43,057 bases of DNA from Micrococcales bacterium 31B (GCA_022803075.1 JAFFTF010000010.1:17634-60690); one strand, 5' to 3'; counted from the stretch's first letter, positions 30,074-37,740 are shown. Translations and numbers: made by a program. The notes: generated from the letters alone by a model not told the origin.

Positions 30074-31297
30074 TTAGTGAGCGGCCTGCGCGGCGCGCTT
30101 CTCCTGGCCCAAACGCTCCAGCAGAGCGCCGAACCACTCGACCTCGATGTCAAAGGCCTTGCCACCCGCGATGCGCTCGAATTCGATCGCGCGCAGCACA
30201 TTGTTCTGCTCCTCATCGTGACCGATGACGCCCGAACCGCCCTCCAGCGCAACCTGCACGGCGAGGTCGGTCATCGACTTGATGAGGCGAAGGTCGGCGG
30301 CGTTCGCCGCCGCGGCGCGCGAGTAGTAACCCGACTTTTGCACCATGACCTTCTCGGCGCCGAGCTTTTCGGCGAACTGCTTCGCAAACCATTGGCCCGG
30401 ATTGATGTCGTCGAGGCGAACGTGCCCGAAGGGATCGCGAGCGACCACCTCACCAGCGGCCTCGAGCTGCGCCACGATCTCCGAGAGTCCGGCGCCCTCG
30501 GACAAGAAGATGTTCACCTGACCGTGCTCGTCCATGATGGCGCGCAGTCGGGCCGCCTCGGCCTCCAGGTCGATCTCCATCTCCGGCACGAAAACGGCGT
30601 GAACGTCCCAGTTTTCGGGCTTGAGGCCGATACCCGGCAGCCACTGCTGCTGATCATGCCAGCCCGCGTACTCCTTCGCGGTGGCGGCCGTGAGCCAACC
30701 ACAGTGACGACCCATGACCTCGTGCACGATCAGCATGCGCGGGCCGGAGCCGTTCTCACCGATCACGTTGCGCGCGAAGTTCGCGCCGTGCTCCGCCGCA
30801 GTCCACGCGCCCAGCGACTGCTTGATCGGGATCACGTCGTTGTCAATGGTCTTGGGCAGGCCGACGACCTGCAGGCCATAGTTATTGTCGGCCAGGTACT
30901 TGGCGAGGTCGGCCGCCGTGGTGTTCGTGTCGTCGCCGCCGATGGTGTGCAGCACGTCAATGCCGTCTTCACGCAGTCGGTTCGCGGCAGCCGTCAGGCC
31001 GTCCTCGCCCTCCTTGATCAAACCGCGCTTGACCAGGTCTTTCGTGTTGGTCAACTTAACTCTGCTGTTGCCGATCGGCGAACCACCGAACGAGTGCAAG
31101 AGGCCCGCGCCCCGGCGCACCTCGTCGTCGATGACCAGCGTATTGCCGCTCAGCAAGCCGTGGTAACCGTGGGTGTACGCGATGATTTCAACATCGGGCG
31201 CGATCTCCGTGTAACGCTCAATCAGGCCGCCCACTGCGGACGAGAGGCAGGGAGCGTAACCGCCTGCGGTGAGCAGGGCGACGCGGCGAACAGTCAT
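30074..31297 (-). CDS. pfp: Pyrophosphate-dependent 6-phosphofructokinase (PPi-PFK)
   Basis: The 407-residue enzyme phosphorylates fructose 6-phosphate in glycolysis. The phosphoryl-donor motifs point to pyrophosphate rather than ATP: 'IGGDDTN' at 119-125 has Asp where ATP enzymes have Gly (GGDGS), and 'PKTIDND' (148-154) has Lys149 in place of Gly. Other family blocks are 'LLTAGGYAPCLSSAVGG', 'GSPIGNSR', 'MGRHCGWLT' and 'NIFLSEGAG'. In PPi enzymes the reaction is reversible, so it may work in gluconeogenesis too. ATG 31297 follows AAAGGTC. It stands between a GNAT gene and an aminotransferase, without a glycolytic operon. Confidence 0.93.
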   Translation of the reverse strand: MTVRRVALLTAGGYAPCLSSAVGGLIERYTEIAPDVEIIAYTHGYHGLLSGNTLVIDDEVRRGAGLLHSFGGSPIGNSRVKLTNTKDLVKRGLIKEGEDGLTAAANRLREDGIDVLHTIGGDDTNTTAADLAKYLADNNYGLQVVGLPKTIDNDVIPIKQSLGAWTAAEHGANFARNVIGENGSGPRMLIVHEVMGRHCGWLTAATAKEYAGWHDQQQWLPGIGLKPENWDVHAVFVPEMEIDLEAEAARLRAIMDEHGQVNIFLSEGAGLSEIVAQLEAAGEVVARDPFGHVRLDDINPGQWFAKQFAEKLGAEKVMVQKSGYYSRAAAANAADLRLIKSMTDLAVQVALEGGSGVIGHDEEQNNVLRAIEFERIAGGKAFDIEVEWFGALLERLGQEKRAAQAAH

Positions 31298-31358
31298 GAT
31301 TGACCTTTCGTAGATTTGACGTGCGGCACCAGTCTAGTGGCGCGCGAGGGGCAAAAAA

Positions 31359-32555
31359 TTAACGGTTCAGGTTCTGGAGCCGTGCCACGCCCTCGCGCAG
31401 CTCGGCCTCGGTCTTGCAGAACGCGAAACGCAACAGCGAACGGGTGCCGGTGGCGTCGAGATCGTCGCAAAACACCTGCACGGGAATAGCGGCGACACCG
31501 ATGCGAGTGGGTAACTCGCGCGCGAGCGCCAGGGCATCGTCGTAACCCAGTTCAGCGCCGTCGACACACACGAAGTAGGTTCCGACAGGCTTACGCACCG
31601 TGAACCCCACCTCGGCGAGCCCCGCACACAGGATGTCGCGCTTCGCCTGCAGCGACTCGCGCAGCTCGTCATAGACGGACGCCGCCGAATCCAGTGCCAC
31701 CGCAACGGCCGGTTGCAGAGGGCCTCCGCTGACAAAGGTGAGAAACTGCTTCACGGTGCGGGCTGCGGCCACGAGATGCGCGGGACCAGTAATCCAACCG
31801 ATTTTCCAGCCCGTCACCGAGAACGTCTTGCCCGCCGACCCGATCGTCAGGGTGCGCTCCGCGAGACCCGGCAGGGTCGCGATGGGCACGTGCGCGGTGC
31901 CGTCGAAGGTGAGATGCTCGTACACCTCGTCCGAGACGATGAGGGCACCGACGTCGGCAGCGACCCGGCCGATCAGTTCGAGTTCGGCACGCGTGAACAC
32001 TTTGCCGGTCGGATTGTGGGGCGTGTTGATCAGGATCAGACGAGTGCGCTCGCTGCAGGCCGCTCGCAGGGCCTCCTCATTAACGTCGAGGTCAGGCCAC
32101 GACAGCGCCACGGTGCGCCGCTCGGCCCCCGCGATGGCAATGGTGGCCGCATACGAATCGTAATAGGGCTCGAACACCACGACCTCGTCACCCACCCCCG
32201 CGAACGCGCGAATCACGGCGGCGATCGCTTCCGTTGCGCCCGCTGTGACGAGCACGTCGGTGTCGGGGTCCAGGTCGATGCCGTAGAAGCGCTGCTGGTG
32301 GCGCGCGATGGCCTCGCGCAGCACGGGGTATCCGGGTGCGGGCGGGTATTGGTTGTACCCGGTGACCAGTGCCTCGCGGGCCGCCTCAATGACATGACCG
32401 GGGCCCTCATAGTTGGGAAAACCCTGGCCCAGATTGACCGACTGAGTGCGCACCGCGAGACCCGTCATCTCGGCAAAAATCGTCGACGTAAACGGTTCGA
32501 GTTCGGGGCGCAGGGCGGGCAGGGGGCCGGCAGAGCGGTCGCAGGCGGCGGTCAT
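31359..32555 (-). CDS. Class I/II aminotransferase (PLP-dependent, kynurenine/methionine aminotransferase-like)
   Basis: The 398-residue fold-type I PLP enzyme transfers amino groups to 2-oxo acids. It shows 'VNLGQGFPNYEGP', 'YNQYPPAPGYPVLREAIA', 'VTAGATEAIAAVIRAF', 'INTPHNPTGKVF' (176-187), 'IVSDEVYEHLTF' with PLP-contacting Asp209 and Tyr212, and 'SAGKTFSVTGWKIGW' with Schiff-base Lys243. The subgroup with 'LGQGFPN' and 'NTPHNPTGK.F' includes kynurenine-oxoglutarate, methionine (YbdL-like) and some DapC-type aminotransferases, so the substrate is open. Its ATG overlaps the stop of the HisN-like gene by 4 bases (ATGA), suggesting translational coupling. Confidence 0.9.
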   Translation of the reverse strand: MTAACDRSAGPLPALRPELEPFTSTIFAEMTGLAVRTQSVNLGQGFPNYEGPGHVIEAAREALVTGYNQYPPAPGYPVLREAIARHQQRFYGIDLDPDTDVLVTAGATEAIAAVIRAFAGVGDEVVVFEPYYDSYAATIAIAGAERRTVALSWPDLDVNEEALRAACSERTRLILINTPHNPTGKVFTRAELELIGRVAADVGALIVSDEVYEHLTFDGTAHVPIATLPGLAERTLTIGSAGKTFSVTGWKIGWITGPAHLVAAARTVKQFLTFVSGGPLQPAVAVALDSAASVYDELRESLQAKRDILCAGLAEVGFTVRKPVGTYFVCVDGAELGYDDALALARELPTRIGVAAIPVQVFCDDLDATGTRSLLRFAFCKTEAELREGVARLQNLNR

Positions 32556-33580
32556 TGGGAGCCGCCCGTGGACCCTGCGCCGGTGTGGGGGAGAGCGATG
32601 GGTTGCGTGACATAGTCGGCCTCGACCATGCCGTGCCCGTGACGGTTCTCGGGCAAGGGGGCGGTAGGGGGCGCCGCCGCGGGGTCCGCGTCGGAGTCGC
32701 TCGCAAGCATGGAGGCCGGGGCATTATTGGCGGCGCCGCGCACGGTTCCGCCCGCGGCGCGGAACGCGGCGGCCGACTCCGGCGTGAAGCTCAGGTGCTT
32801 CAGGGCAGCGTCGTGCAACAGACCGTTCGAGGCGAGCGCGTTGCCCCCGTGGCAACCGTCCCGGCCCGCCAGCGACGTGAATCGACCGCCCGCCTCCACG
32901 ACGATGGGCACCAGGGCCGCCATGTCATGCAGGGCAAGTTCAGGTTCGGCCGCGAAATCCACGGCACCCTCGGCCACCATCATGTACGACCAGAAATCTC
33001 CAAAGGCCCGCGTGCGCCACAACGTGCTGGTCATCGCCAGAAAATCATCCAACTTGCCCACATCGGACCAGCCCTCGAGCGCCGAGTAGGAGAACGAGGC
33101 GTCCTCGAGGCGCGACACCGTCGAGACGTTTAGCCGCTGCGCCGACGTTAAATTGCGACCGGTCCACGCGCCCATACCTTTAGCTGCCCACCAGCGGCGT
33201 CCGATGGCGGGGGCCGAAACCAGGCCCGCGACCGGCTCACCGTTGTCGAGCAGACCAATGAGCGTGGCCCACACGGGAACCCCACGCACAAAGTTGGAGG
33301 TGCCATCGATGGGATCAACCACCCACGTGCGCTGCGCGCCCATGTGCTCGCTCGCGCCGAACTCCTCGCCGAGAATGGCGTCTCGTGACCGCGCCCGCTT
33401 CAACTGCTGGCGAATGTGGTTCTCGGCGGCCTGGTCGGCATCGCTCACGATCGTCTTGTCTGTCTTGGCGCTGACACTCAGGTCGAGGGCGCGAAACCGC
33501 TCCATGGTGATCTTGTCGACCGCATCGGCCAGCACATGGGCCAGCCGAACGTCCTGTTCATACGAAGTGTCTGCGCTCAT
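32552..33580 (-). CDS. hisN: Inositol monophosphatase-family phosphatase, likely histidinol-phosphatase HisN
   Basis: The 342-residue protein belongs to the Mg-dependent IMPase superfamily: 'GEEFG' (Glu72/73), 'DPIDGTSNFVRGVPVWATLIGL' (Asp89, Asp92), 'EPELALHDMAAL' (Asp219), which supply metal ligands. In actinobacteria a member next to rsgA is normally HisN, the histidinol-phosphate phosphatase of histidine biosynthesis; this placement, 93 bases downstream of rsgA, supports that call. Unusual is a C-terminal extension of about 65 Ala/Pro/Asp-rich residues beyond the normal end near 275. The alternative is another inositol-phosphatase-like activity. Confidence 0.85.
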   Translation of the reverse strand: MSADTSYEQDVRLAHVLADAVDKITMERFRALDLSVSAKTDKTIVSDADQAAENHIRQQLKRARSRDAILGEEFGASEHMGAQRTWVVDPIDGTSNFVRGVPVWATLIGLLDNGEPVAGLVSAPAIGRRWWAAKGMGAWTGRNLTSAQRLNVSTVSRLEDASFSYSALEGWSDVGKLDDFLAMTSTLWRTRAFGDFWSYMMVAEGAVDFAAEPELALHDMAALVPIVVEAGGRFTSLAGRDGCHGGNALASNGLLHDAALKHLSFTPESAAAFRAAGGTVRGAANNAPASMLASDSDADPAAAPPTAPLPENRHGHGMVEADYVTQPIALPHTGAGSTGGSQ

Positions 33581-33673
33581 GGTACTAACCTATCCGACGG
33601 ACGCCATGGCTCCCGGTTACCGATCAAAACCTTGCCATGCCGAGTGTCTGCGGGTCGCCGACGAGGCGATTTC

Positions 33674-34747
33674 TTAATTTTCGAAGCCCGCCGAGGAGGT
33701 GGCGGTGCGCGCCTCGGCGATGCGTCGGAACGACTCGCGCCTCGCTCGCAGCCCCTCGTCGGCGTCGCCGTCACCGATGGCAACGTCGAGCTCGCAATCC
33801 GGGGCGGACGCCTCGTGGGTACAGCCCCGTGGGCAGTCCTCGGCGATCTCGTAGAGGTCGTCGAACGCGGTGAGGATCCGGTCCGGGTCCACGTGAGCCA
33901 GGCCGAAACTTCGCACTCCGGGAGTGTCGACGACCCAGCCATCCTCGCCCGGCAGGGGGAGCGCCCGCGCCGACGTGGAGGTGTGACGACCGCGCCCCGT
34001 GACGTCGTTGACGCGGCCGGTGGCTCGGTCTGCGTCGGGCACCAGCGCATTGACCAGGGTCGACTTGCCCACACCGGAGTGGCCGATCAGCACGCTGACC
34101 TTGCCGCGCAGTTCGCGCAAGACCTCTTCGACGCCGAGAATGTCGCTGTCGTCGACGCCGCGGCTCGTGACCACGATGCGCACGTCGATGTGCCGGTAGG
34201 CCTGCACGAAGTCGTCCGCCGCCGCCAGGTCGGACTTCGTGAGGCACAAGACGGCCTCCATTCCGGCGTCGAACGCGGCCACCAGGCAGCGATCAATCAT
34301 GCGCGGGCGCGGCGCGGGATTCGCGAGGGCCGTCACGATCACCATCTGATCGGCGTTGGCGACGATCACGCGTTCCACCGGGTCCGAATCGTCGGCGCTG
34401 CGCCTCAGCACGGTGCGGCGGGGCTCGATGCGCACGATGCGGGCCAGGGTATCGACTCGACCGCTCACGTCACCGGTCACGGCGACCACATCGCCGGGCA
34501 CGATCGACGCGCGCGCAAGCTCTCGAGCGCGCATCGCATTGACGAGAACCTTCTCGTCGGTGCGCGGCACCGAGTCAAAGGACTCGGGGACCGTGCCGAG
34601 CAAAACCTTGTAGCGGCCCCGGTCGACGGCAATGACCATGCCGTGCGCGGCGTCCGCGTGCTGCGGGCGGTCCTTCGTGCGGGGCTTGTTGCCCTTGCGA
34701 TTGGGACGAATGCGGACGGACGATTCGTCCCAGCGTTGCGATGACAC
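33674..34747 (-). CDS. rsgA: Ribosome small-subunit-dependent GTPase A
   Basis: The 357-residue circularly permuted GTPase acts in late 30S ribosome assembly. Order of motifs confirms the permutation: G4 'LTKSD' (160-163) comes before G1 'GHSGVGKST' (212-220), then G3 'DTPG' (264-267). An N-terminal OB-fold-like region ('GMVIAVDRGRYKVLL...') precedes, and a C-terminal zinc motif Cys295, Cys299, His301, Cys308 ('CPRGCTHEASAPDC') follows. The GTG start at 34747 lies 6 bases after the DoxX stop, so the two genes are coupled. The aroA gene often found upstream of rsgA in actinobacteria is not present here. Confidence 0.95.
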   Translation of the reverse strand: MSSQRWDESSVRIRPNRKGNKPRTKDRPQHADAAHGMVIAVDRGRYKVLLGTVPESFDSVPRTDEKVLVNAMRARELARASIVPGDVVAVTGDVSGRVDTLARIVRIEPRRTVLRRSADDSDPVERVIVANADQMVIVTALANPAPRPRMIDRCLVAAFDAGMEAVLCLTKSDLAAADDFVQAYRHIDVRIVVTSRGVDDSDILGVEEVLRELRGKVSVLIGHSGVGKSTLVNALVPDADRATGRVNDVTGRGRHTSTSARALPLPGEDGWVVDTPGVRSFGLAHVDPDRILTAFDDLYEIAEDCPRGCTHEASAPDCELDVAIGDGDADEGLRARRESFRRIAEARTATSSAGFEN

Positions 34748-34753
34748 GGCGAA

Positions 34754-35401
34754 CTAGGCGATCGCTCCCGTGAGATTGTGTACGGCCGTTCGTGCCGACG
34801 AGTATGCCGATCCGGCGGCGTGCGACGCATTGCTGCGCAGTGAGCGCGCTAGGCTGCGGGCGTCGCGTTGGGCGCGACGACCCAACTCGCGGGCCTGACG
34901 CTTGGCCTGGGCCGTCTGCAGGGCGGCATCGCGCTTGGCGATGGCCGCGTGCAACTTCGCCTCTTTACCGGCCTGTCGTGCGCGATTCGCGAGCGATGGC
35001 TTGCCGGCAGTGTCGACCGCGGCGAGCAGCACGCCACCGATCGCGGAGGCGTCGCCCAAGCGTTCCAGCAGGGCGTCACCGCGTTCGGCCATGGTCTTAT
35101 CAGCGAGGTCAGTGCTTGCGACGAGTCGCGAGATGGCGACACCCGCGACAATCACGGCGCCCGCACGCGGGAGGATTCCGAGGGCCAACATGCCGCCGCC
35201 CACGACCCCTGCCGCGGAGGTCGCACGCGTTATGTTCAGCATCACCGTCTCGCTCGGCTGCTGCCCCGTGACCCGCACGTAGGCTATGCTCACCACGCGT
35301 TCGAGGCTGCCGACCGCTGACTGCGGGTCTTGCACCCCACGCACGTTTTCGGCGATGAATTTTGCGGCGAGCAGCGGCCGTGCCAGCAGGCGAACAAACA
35401 T
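34754..35401 (-). CDS. DoxX-family membrane protein with basic C-terminal extension
   Basis: The 215-residue protein starts 'MFVRLLARPLLAAKFIAENVRGVQDP', then has hydrophobic segments near 75-105 ('AAGVVGGGMLALGILPRAGAVIVAGVAISRLVAS') and 125-140 ('ASAIGGVLLAAVDT'), a shortened DoxX-type four-helix layout. The last 75 residues are Arg/Ala/Gln-rich and helical ('AKRQARELGRRAQRDARSLARSLRSNAS'), likely cytosolic and nucleic-acid or lipid contacting. DoxX proteins are linked to thiol/oxidative stress in some actinobacteria; here that is inference from the family and the nearby sigR. ATG 35401 follows GGAGG. Likely co-transcribed with rsgA and hisN. Confidence 0.8.
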   Translation of the reverse strand: MFVRLLARPLLAAKFIAENVRGVQDPQSAVGSLERVVSIAYVRVTGQQPSETVMLNITRATSAAGVVGGGMLALGILPRAGAVIVAGVAISRLVASTDLADKTMAERGDALLERLGDASAIGGVLLAAVDTAGKPSLANRARQAGKEAKLHAAIAKRDAALQTAQAKRQARELGRRAQRDARSLARSLRSNASHAAGSAYSSARTAVHNLTGAIA

Positions 35402-35455
35402 GGAACCTCCAGTTGGTGAACGTGAAACTCAGTCTAGTTGAGGCATCGGCCGCAG

Positions 35456-35502
35456 AGGCAGACACCCCAACGCGGGCGAAGGCAGACACCCCAACGCGGG
35501 CG
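35456..35502. repeat. 24-bp tandem direct repeat upstream of doxX
   Basis: Two copies of a 24-base unit (35456-35479 and 35480-35502, 23 bases identical), with a degraded third beginning at 35503. It lies between the doxX start and the ferritin stop, in the presumptive doxX promoter region. Confidence 0.85.
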
Positions 35503-35529
35503 GGAGCCGACACCCGGCGAAAATAGTGG

Positions 35530-35561
35530 GGGCGGGACCAGCACGAAAACTGGACCCGCCC
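35530..35561 (-). terminator. Terminator-like hairpin after ferritin gene
   Basis: GGGCGGG-A-CCAG (35530-35541) pairs with CTGG-A-CCCGCCC (35550-35561). On the minus strand it follows the ferritin stop by 35 bases and leads towards ATTTTC. Probable terminator. Confidence 0.6.
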
Positions 35562-35596
35562 GCTCACGGAGGCAACGAGGCGTCCGCGAAGGACCG

Positions 35597-36124
35597 CTAG
35601 AGGGCGCCGCCCGCAGCGGCCGGAGCGTCCGTGTCGCCGCCGCCGTCGCCCACGGTCTCGCGCGCGATGAAGTTCTCGAGATCGAACAGGTTGTCACCGG
35701 CGCGCTCCGCGATGGTGAGGAGGGTCGACATCGAGGCGACCTCTTCAACCTGCTCTTTCAAGAACCACAGCATGAACTGCTCGCCGAGGGCGTTCGACTC
35801 TTTGCGGGCCGCAGCGAAGATGGCCTCGATCTGAGCCGTGACCTGGTTCTCTTGCTTCAAGGCCAATGCGATGGGCTCGGTGACCTGCTTAAAGTCATTG
35901 ACCACCGCGGGCAACGCGGGTACATCAATCTTGATGTCGCGATCGAGCATCCACTGCACGATCATCATGGCGTGGTTGCGCTCTTCGAGAGATTGCTTGT
36001 AGAAGTGCGAGGCGAGTTGGGGGAGATCTTGACTATCGAACCAAATCGCAATGGCCGCGTACTGGTGCGAAGCCGAAAACTCGTGACCGACCTGGGCGCT
36101 GAGGAGATCCTTGAAAGTACTCAT
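35597..36124 (-). CDS. Ferritin
   Basis: The 175-residue non-haem ferritin stores iron as ferric mineral in a 24-subunit cage in the cytosol. The four-helix bundle and ferroxidase-site residues are visible: 'LLSAQVGHEFSASHQYAAIAIWF' (Glu/His in helix A), 'LASHFYKQSLEERNHAMMIVQWM' (EExxH of helix B), 'LALKQENQVTAQIEAIFAAA' (Glu in helix C) and 'EQFMLWFLKEQVEEVASMSTLL' (Gln/Glu in helix D). The Gly/Ala-rich end beyond 165 resembles mycobacterial BfrB. ATG 36124 follows GAAGG. A partial IdeR/DtxR-like site lies just upstream, and the gene is divergent from sigR, so iron and thiol-stress control share one intergenic region. Confidence 0.93.
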   Translation of the reverse strand: MSTFKDLLSAQVGHEFSASHQYAAIAIWFDSQDLPQLASHFYKQSLEERNHAMMIVQWMLDRDIKIDVPALPAVVNDFKQVTEPIALALKQENQVTAQIEAIFAAARKESNALGEQFMLWFLKEQVEEVASMSTLLTIAERAGDNLFDLENFIARETVGDGGGDTDAPAAAGGAL

Positions 36125-36133
36125 ACCTTCACC

Positions 36134-36161
36134 CTAGTACGTGCCGATGTGCATTCAACAA
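36134..36161 (-). promoter_or_regulatory. Candidate ferritin promoter
   Basis: On the minus strand TTGTTG (36161-36156), a 16-base spacer and TACTAG (36139-36134) precede the ferritin ATG by 9 bases, which would give a very short leader. Confidence 0.35.
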
Positions 36162-36172
36162 GCCTTACCCAA
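36154..36172. promoter_or_regulatory. Degenerate IdeR/DtxR-like box
   Basis: The 19 bases match the palindromic iron-regulator consensus TTAGGTTAGSCTAACCTAA at 12 of 19 positions, with 8 of 10 in one half. It overlaps the candidate ferritin -35. Weak but well placed. Confidence 0.3.
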
Positions 36173-36200
36173 GAATCTGGACAAATGTCTTGCACGGGCG

Positions 36201-36226
36201 GGAATAAATGCCCCTGGTCTGCGGTT
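36201..36226 (+). promoter_or_regulatory. SigR-type autoregulatory promoter
   Basis: GGAAT (36201-36205), exactly 18 bases, then GTT (36224-36226) match the SigR/SigH consensus GGAAT-N18-GTT. Transcription would begin near 36231-36235, at or just before the in-frame ATG 36235 that extends sigR. Confidence 0.8.
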
Positions 36227-36405
36227 TTATAGGTATGACTATTCTTGCGCCGACTGTGCCAAGTTCAACCTTTAGCCTTGACCCTCTCCTCGCCCTCGGC
36301 CCTGCGATGGAGGACGCGGGTCCCGCGCCGCTCGGGGTTCTCCCTGAGCCTCATTCTGATTTTTGGAAGGGCCCCTCAACCCGTCGTCAACTACCATGGG
36401 ACTCA

Positions 36406-37119
36406 ATGAATCACCACGATGACGAAGTGCTCGAAACGGCCCCCGACGCAGTTTCGGAGACCACTGCGCCCGAAACCACTGCACCCGAAACCACTGCACC
36501 CGAAACCACTGCACCCGAAACCGACGCGGCACTCGACGTTGCCACGCTCGACTCTGCGGCGCGAGGCCGACTCTTCGAAGAGCAGGCGCTGCCGCACCTC
36601 GACGCCCTCTACGGCGCAGCCCTGCGCATGACGCGCAACCCCGCAGACGCAGAAGATCTCGTGCAGGAGACCTTCGCGAAAGCGTTCACGGCATTCCACC
36701 AGTTCAAGCAGGGCACCAACCTGCGTGCGTGGCTGTACCGGATCCTCACCAACTCGTTCATCAACACGTACCGCAAGAAACAGCGCGAACCCCTGCAGTC
36801 CAACAGCGACAGCGTCGAAGATTGGCAGCTGGCCGCGGCGGCCTCCCACAGTTCGACCGGCCTGCAGAGCGCCGAAACAGTCGCGCTCGATGCCCTGCCG
36901 GATTCCGAGGTCAAGCAGGCGCTGCAAAACCTGCCCGAGGACTTCCGCATGGTCATTTACCTTGCCGATGTCGAGAACTTTCCCTACAAGGAGATCGCCG
37001 AGATCATGGGCACCCCCATCGGCACCGTCATGTCACGGCTACACCGGGCCCGTAAGCTGCTGCGCGAAGAACTCATGGCCTACGCCCAAGAGTCCGGTTT
37101 CGTGAAAGCTGGTGCGTGA
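36406..37119 (+). CDS. sigR: ECF RNA polymerase sigma factor SigR/SigH
   Basis: The 237-residue short form (ATG 36406) is a redox-responsive ECF sigma factor that directs thiol-stress genes. Region 2 is '[73 protein letters not shown]'; region 4 is '[52 protein letters not shown]'. The adjacent rsrA confirms the family. The frame is open upstream to ATG 36235 (57 extra codons), placed at the expected start of a SigR-dependent transcript, so a long isoform of 294 residues is plausible, as known for SigR' in Streptomyces. The N-terminus carries four ETTAP repeats. Neither start has a good ribosome-binding site, so the start is uncertain. TGATG links it to rsrA. Confidence 0.93.
   Translation: MNHHDDEVLETAPDAVSETTAPETTAPETTAPETTAPETDAALDVATLDSAARGRLFEEQALPHLDALYGAALRMTRNPADAEDLVQETFAKAFTAFHQFKQGTNLRAWLYRILTNSFINTYRKKQREPLQSNSDSVEDWQLAAAASHSSTGLQSAETVALDALPDSEVKQALQNLPEDFRMVIYLADVENFPYKEIAEIMGTPIGTVMSRLHRARKLLREELMAYAQESGFVKAGA
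36457..36522. repeat. 15-bp tandem repeat inside sigR
   Basis: Four in-frame 15-base units (GAAACCACTGCACCC and one variant) encode ETTAP x4, followed by a partial fifth. They lie in the N-terminal region before sigma region 2. Confidence 0.92.
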
Positions 37120-37436
37120 TGTCCGGCCAGTGCACCCACAATCACCCCCTAGACGACGCCAACCGCGAGGCCGCCGAGGCCTGCGGCTGCGGTGCCTGCA
37201 GTTGTGACGAGGCGCTCGCGCGCCTGTGCGAATACCTCGACAACGAATGCACCGAGATCGACTTCGCGCGACTGCAGGCGCACTTCGATCACTGCGGCCC
37301 GTGCCTGAGTGAATATTCGCTGACGGTCTCGGTGAAGCAAACCCTCAAGCGCGCGTGTGATTGCGAGGCTGCCCCCGTCGAACTGCGCGAGTCGATTCGC
37401 CTGCAAATCTCCTCGTGGTGCACCGAGAGCCGCTAG
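37119..37436 (+). CDS. rsrA: Mycothiol-system anti-sigma factor RsrA
   Basis: The 105-residue zinc-binding anti-sigma factor holds SigR inactive until disulfide stress oxidises it. The ZAS motif is His55-x3-Cys59-x2-Cys62 ('AHFDHCGPC'), with Cys29 in 'SCDEALARLCEYLDNE' matching the fourth redox-active residue of the family. Compared with the Streptomyces protein it has about 18 additional N-terminal residues with Cys5, His7, His9, Cys22, Cys24 and Cys27, making a 'CGCGACSC' cluster that could bind another metal or widen redox sensing. ATG 37119 overlaps the sigR stop by one base (TGATG); GTG 37116 is the alternative. Additional Cys are in the C-terminal tail (Cys83, Cys85, Cys101 approx.). 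Confidence 0.93.
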   Translation: MSGQCTHNHPLDDANREAAEACGCGACSCDEALARLCEYLDNECTEIDFARLQAHFDHCGPCLSEYSLTVSVKQTLKRACDCEAAPVELRESIRLQISSWCTESR

Positions 37437-37545
37437 CGCCGCCGCCCGCGTGAGTCACGCCACGGCCCGCATCGTGTACGCCGTTCGCTCCATCAGGGCG
37501 GCTATGAGATGATTGACCCTGCTTTTTCAAAACAAGGAGACTCAG

Positions 37546-37620
37546 ATGAGCAAGCGTGCACGTAAGCGTCGCGACCGCAAAAAGGGCGGAGCCAACCGCG
37601 GTAAGCGTCCCAACGCTTAA
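37546..37620 (+). CDS. Large-subunit ribosomal protein bL37
   Basis: The 24-residue basic peptide 'MSKRARKRRDRKKGGANRGK' plus RPNA is the short actinobacterial ribosomal protein bL37. AAGGAG lies 6 bases before ATG 37546. Its position shortly after rsrA is common in actinomycetes. It is followed by two GC-rich hairpins. Confidence 0.92.
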   Translation: MSKRARKRRDRKKGGANRGKRPNA

Positions 37621-37647
37621 CTCGGGGGCAACCCCCAGCAGAACTTC

Positions 37648-37674
37648 GATGACCGGCCCCTGCGGCCGGTCATC
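37648..37674 (+). terminator. Terminator after bL37
   Basis: A perfect 11-bp stem GATGACCGGCC / GGCCGGTCATC with a 5-base loop, followed by GTGCTTT. A smaller GGGGG/CCCCC hairpin (37624-37637) precedes it. Confidence 0.75.
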
Positions 37675-37740
37675 GTGCTTTACCCGGTGAAATGAGCGCG
37701 GGCGCTCCCATTCACCCGTATCGCGTGCAAATATGAGGCC

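Noticed and set aside
30068-31303. 411-codon open frame on the plus strand
   Set aside because: Antisense to the phosphofructokinase gene; composition is that of a shadow frame.
36208-36210. ATG at 36208 as the sigR start
   Set aside because: It lies between the -35 and -10 elements of the SigR-type promoter, so it would not be in that transcript; no ribosome-binding site.
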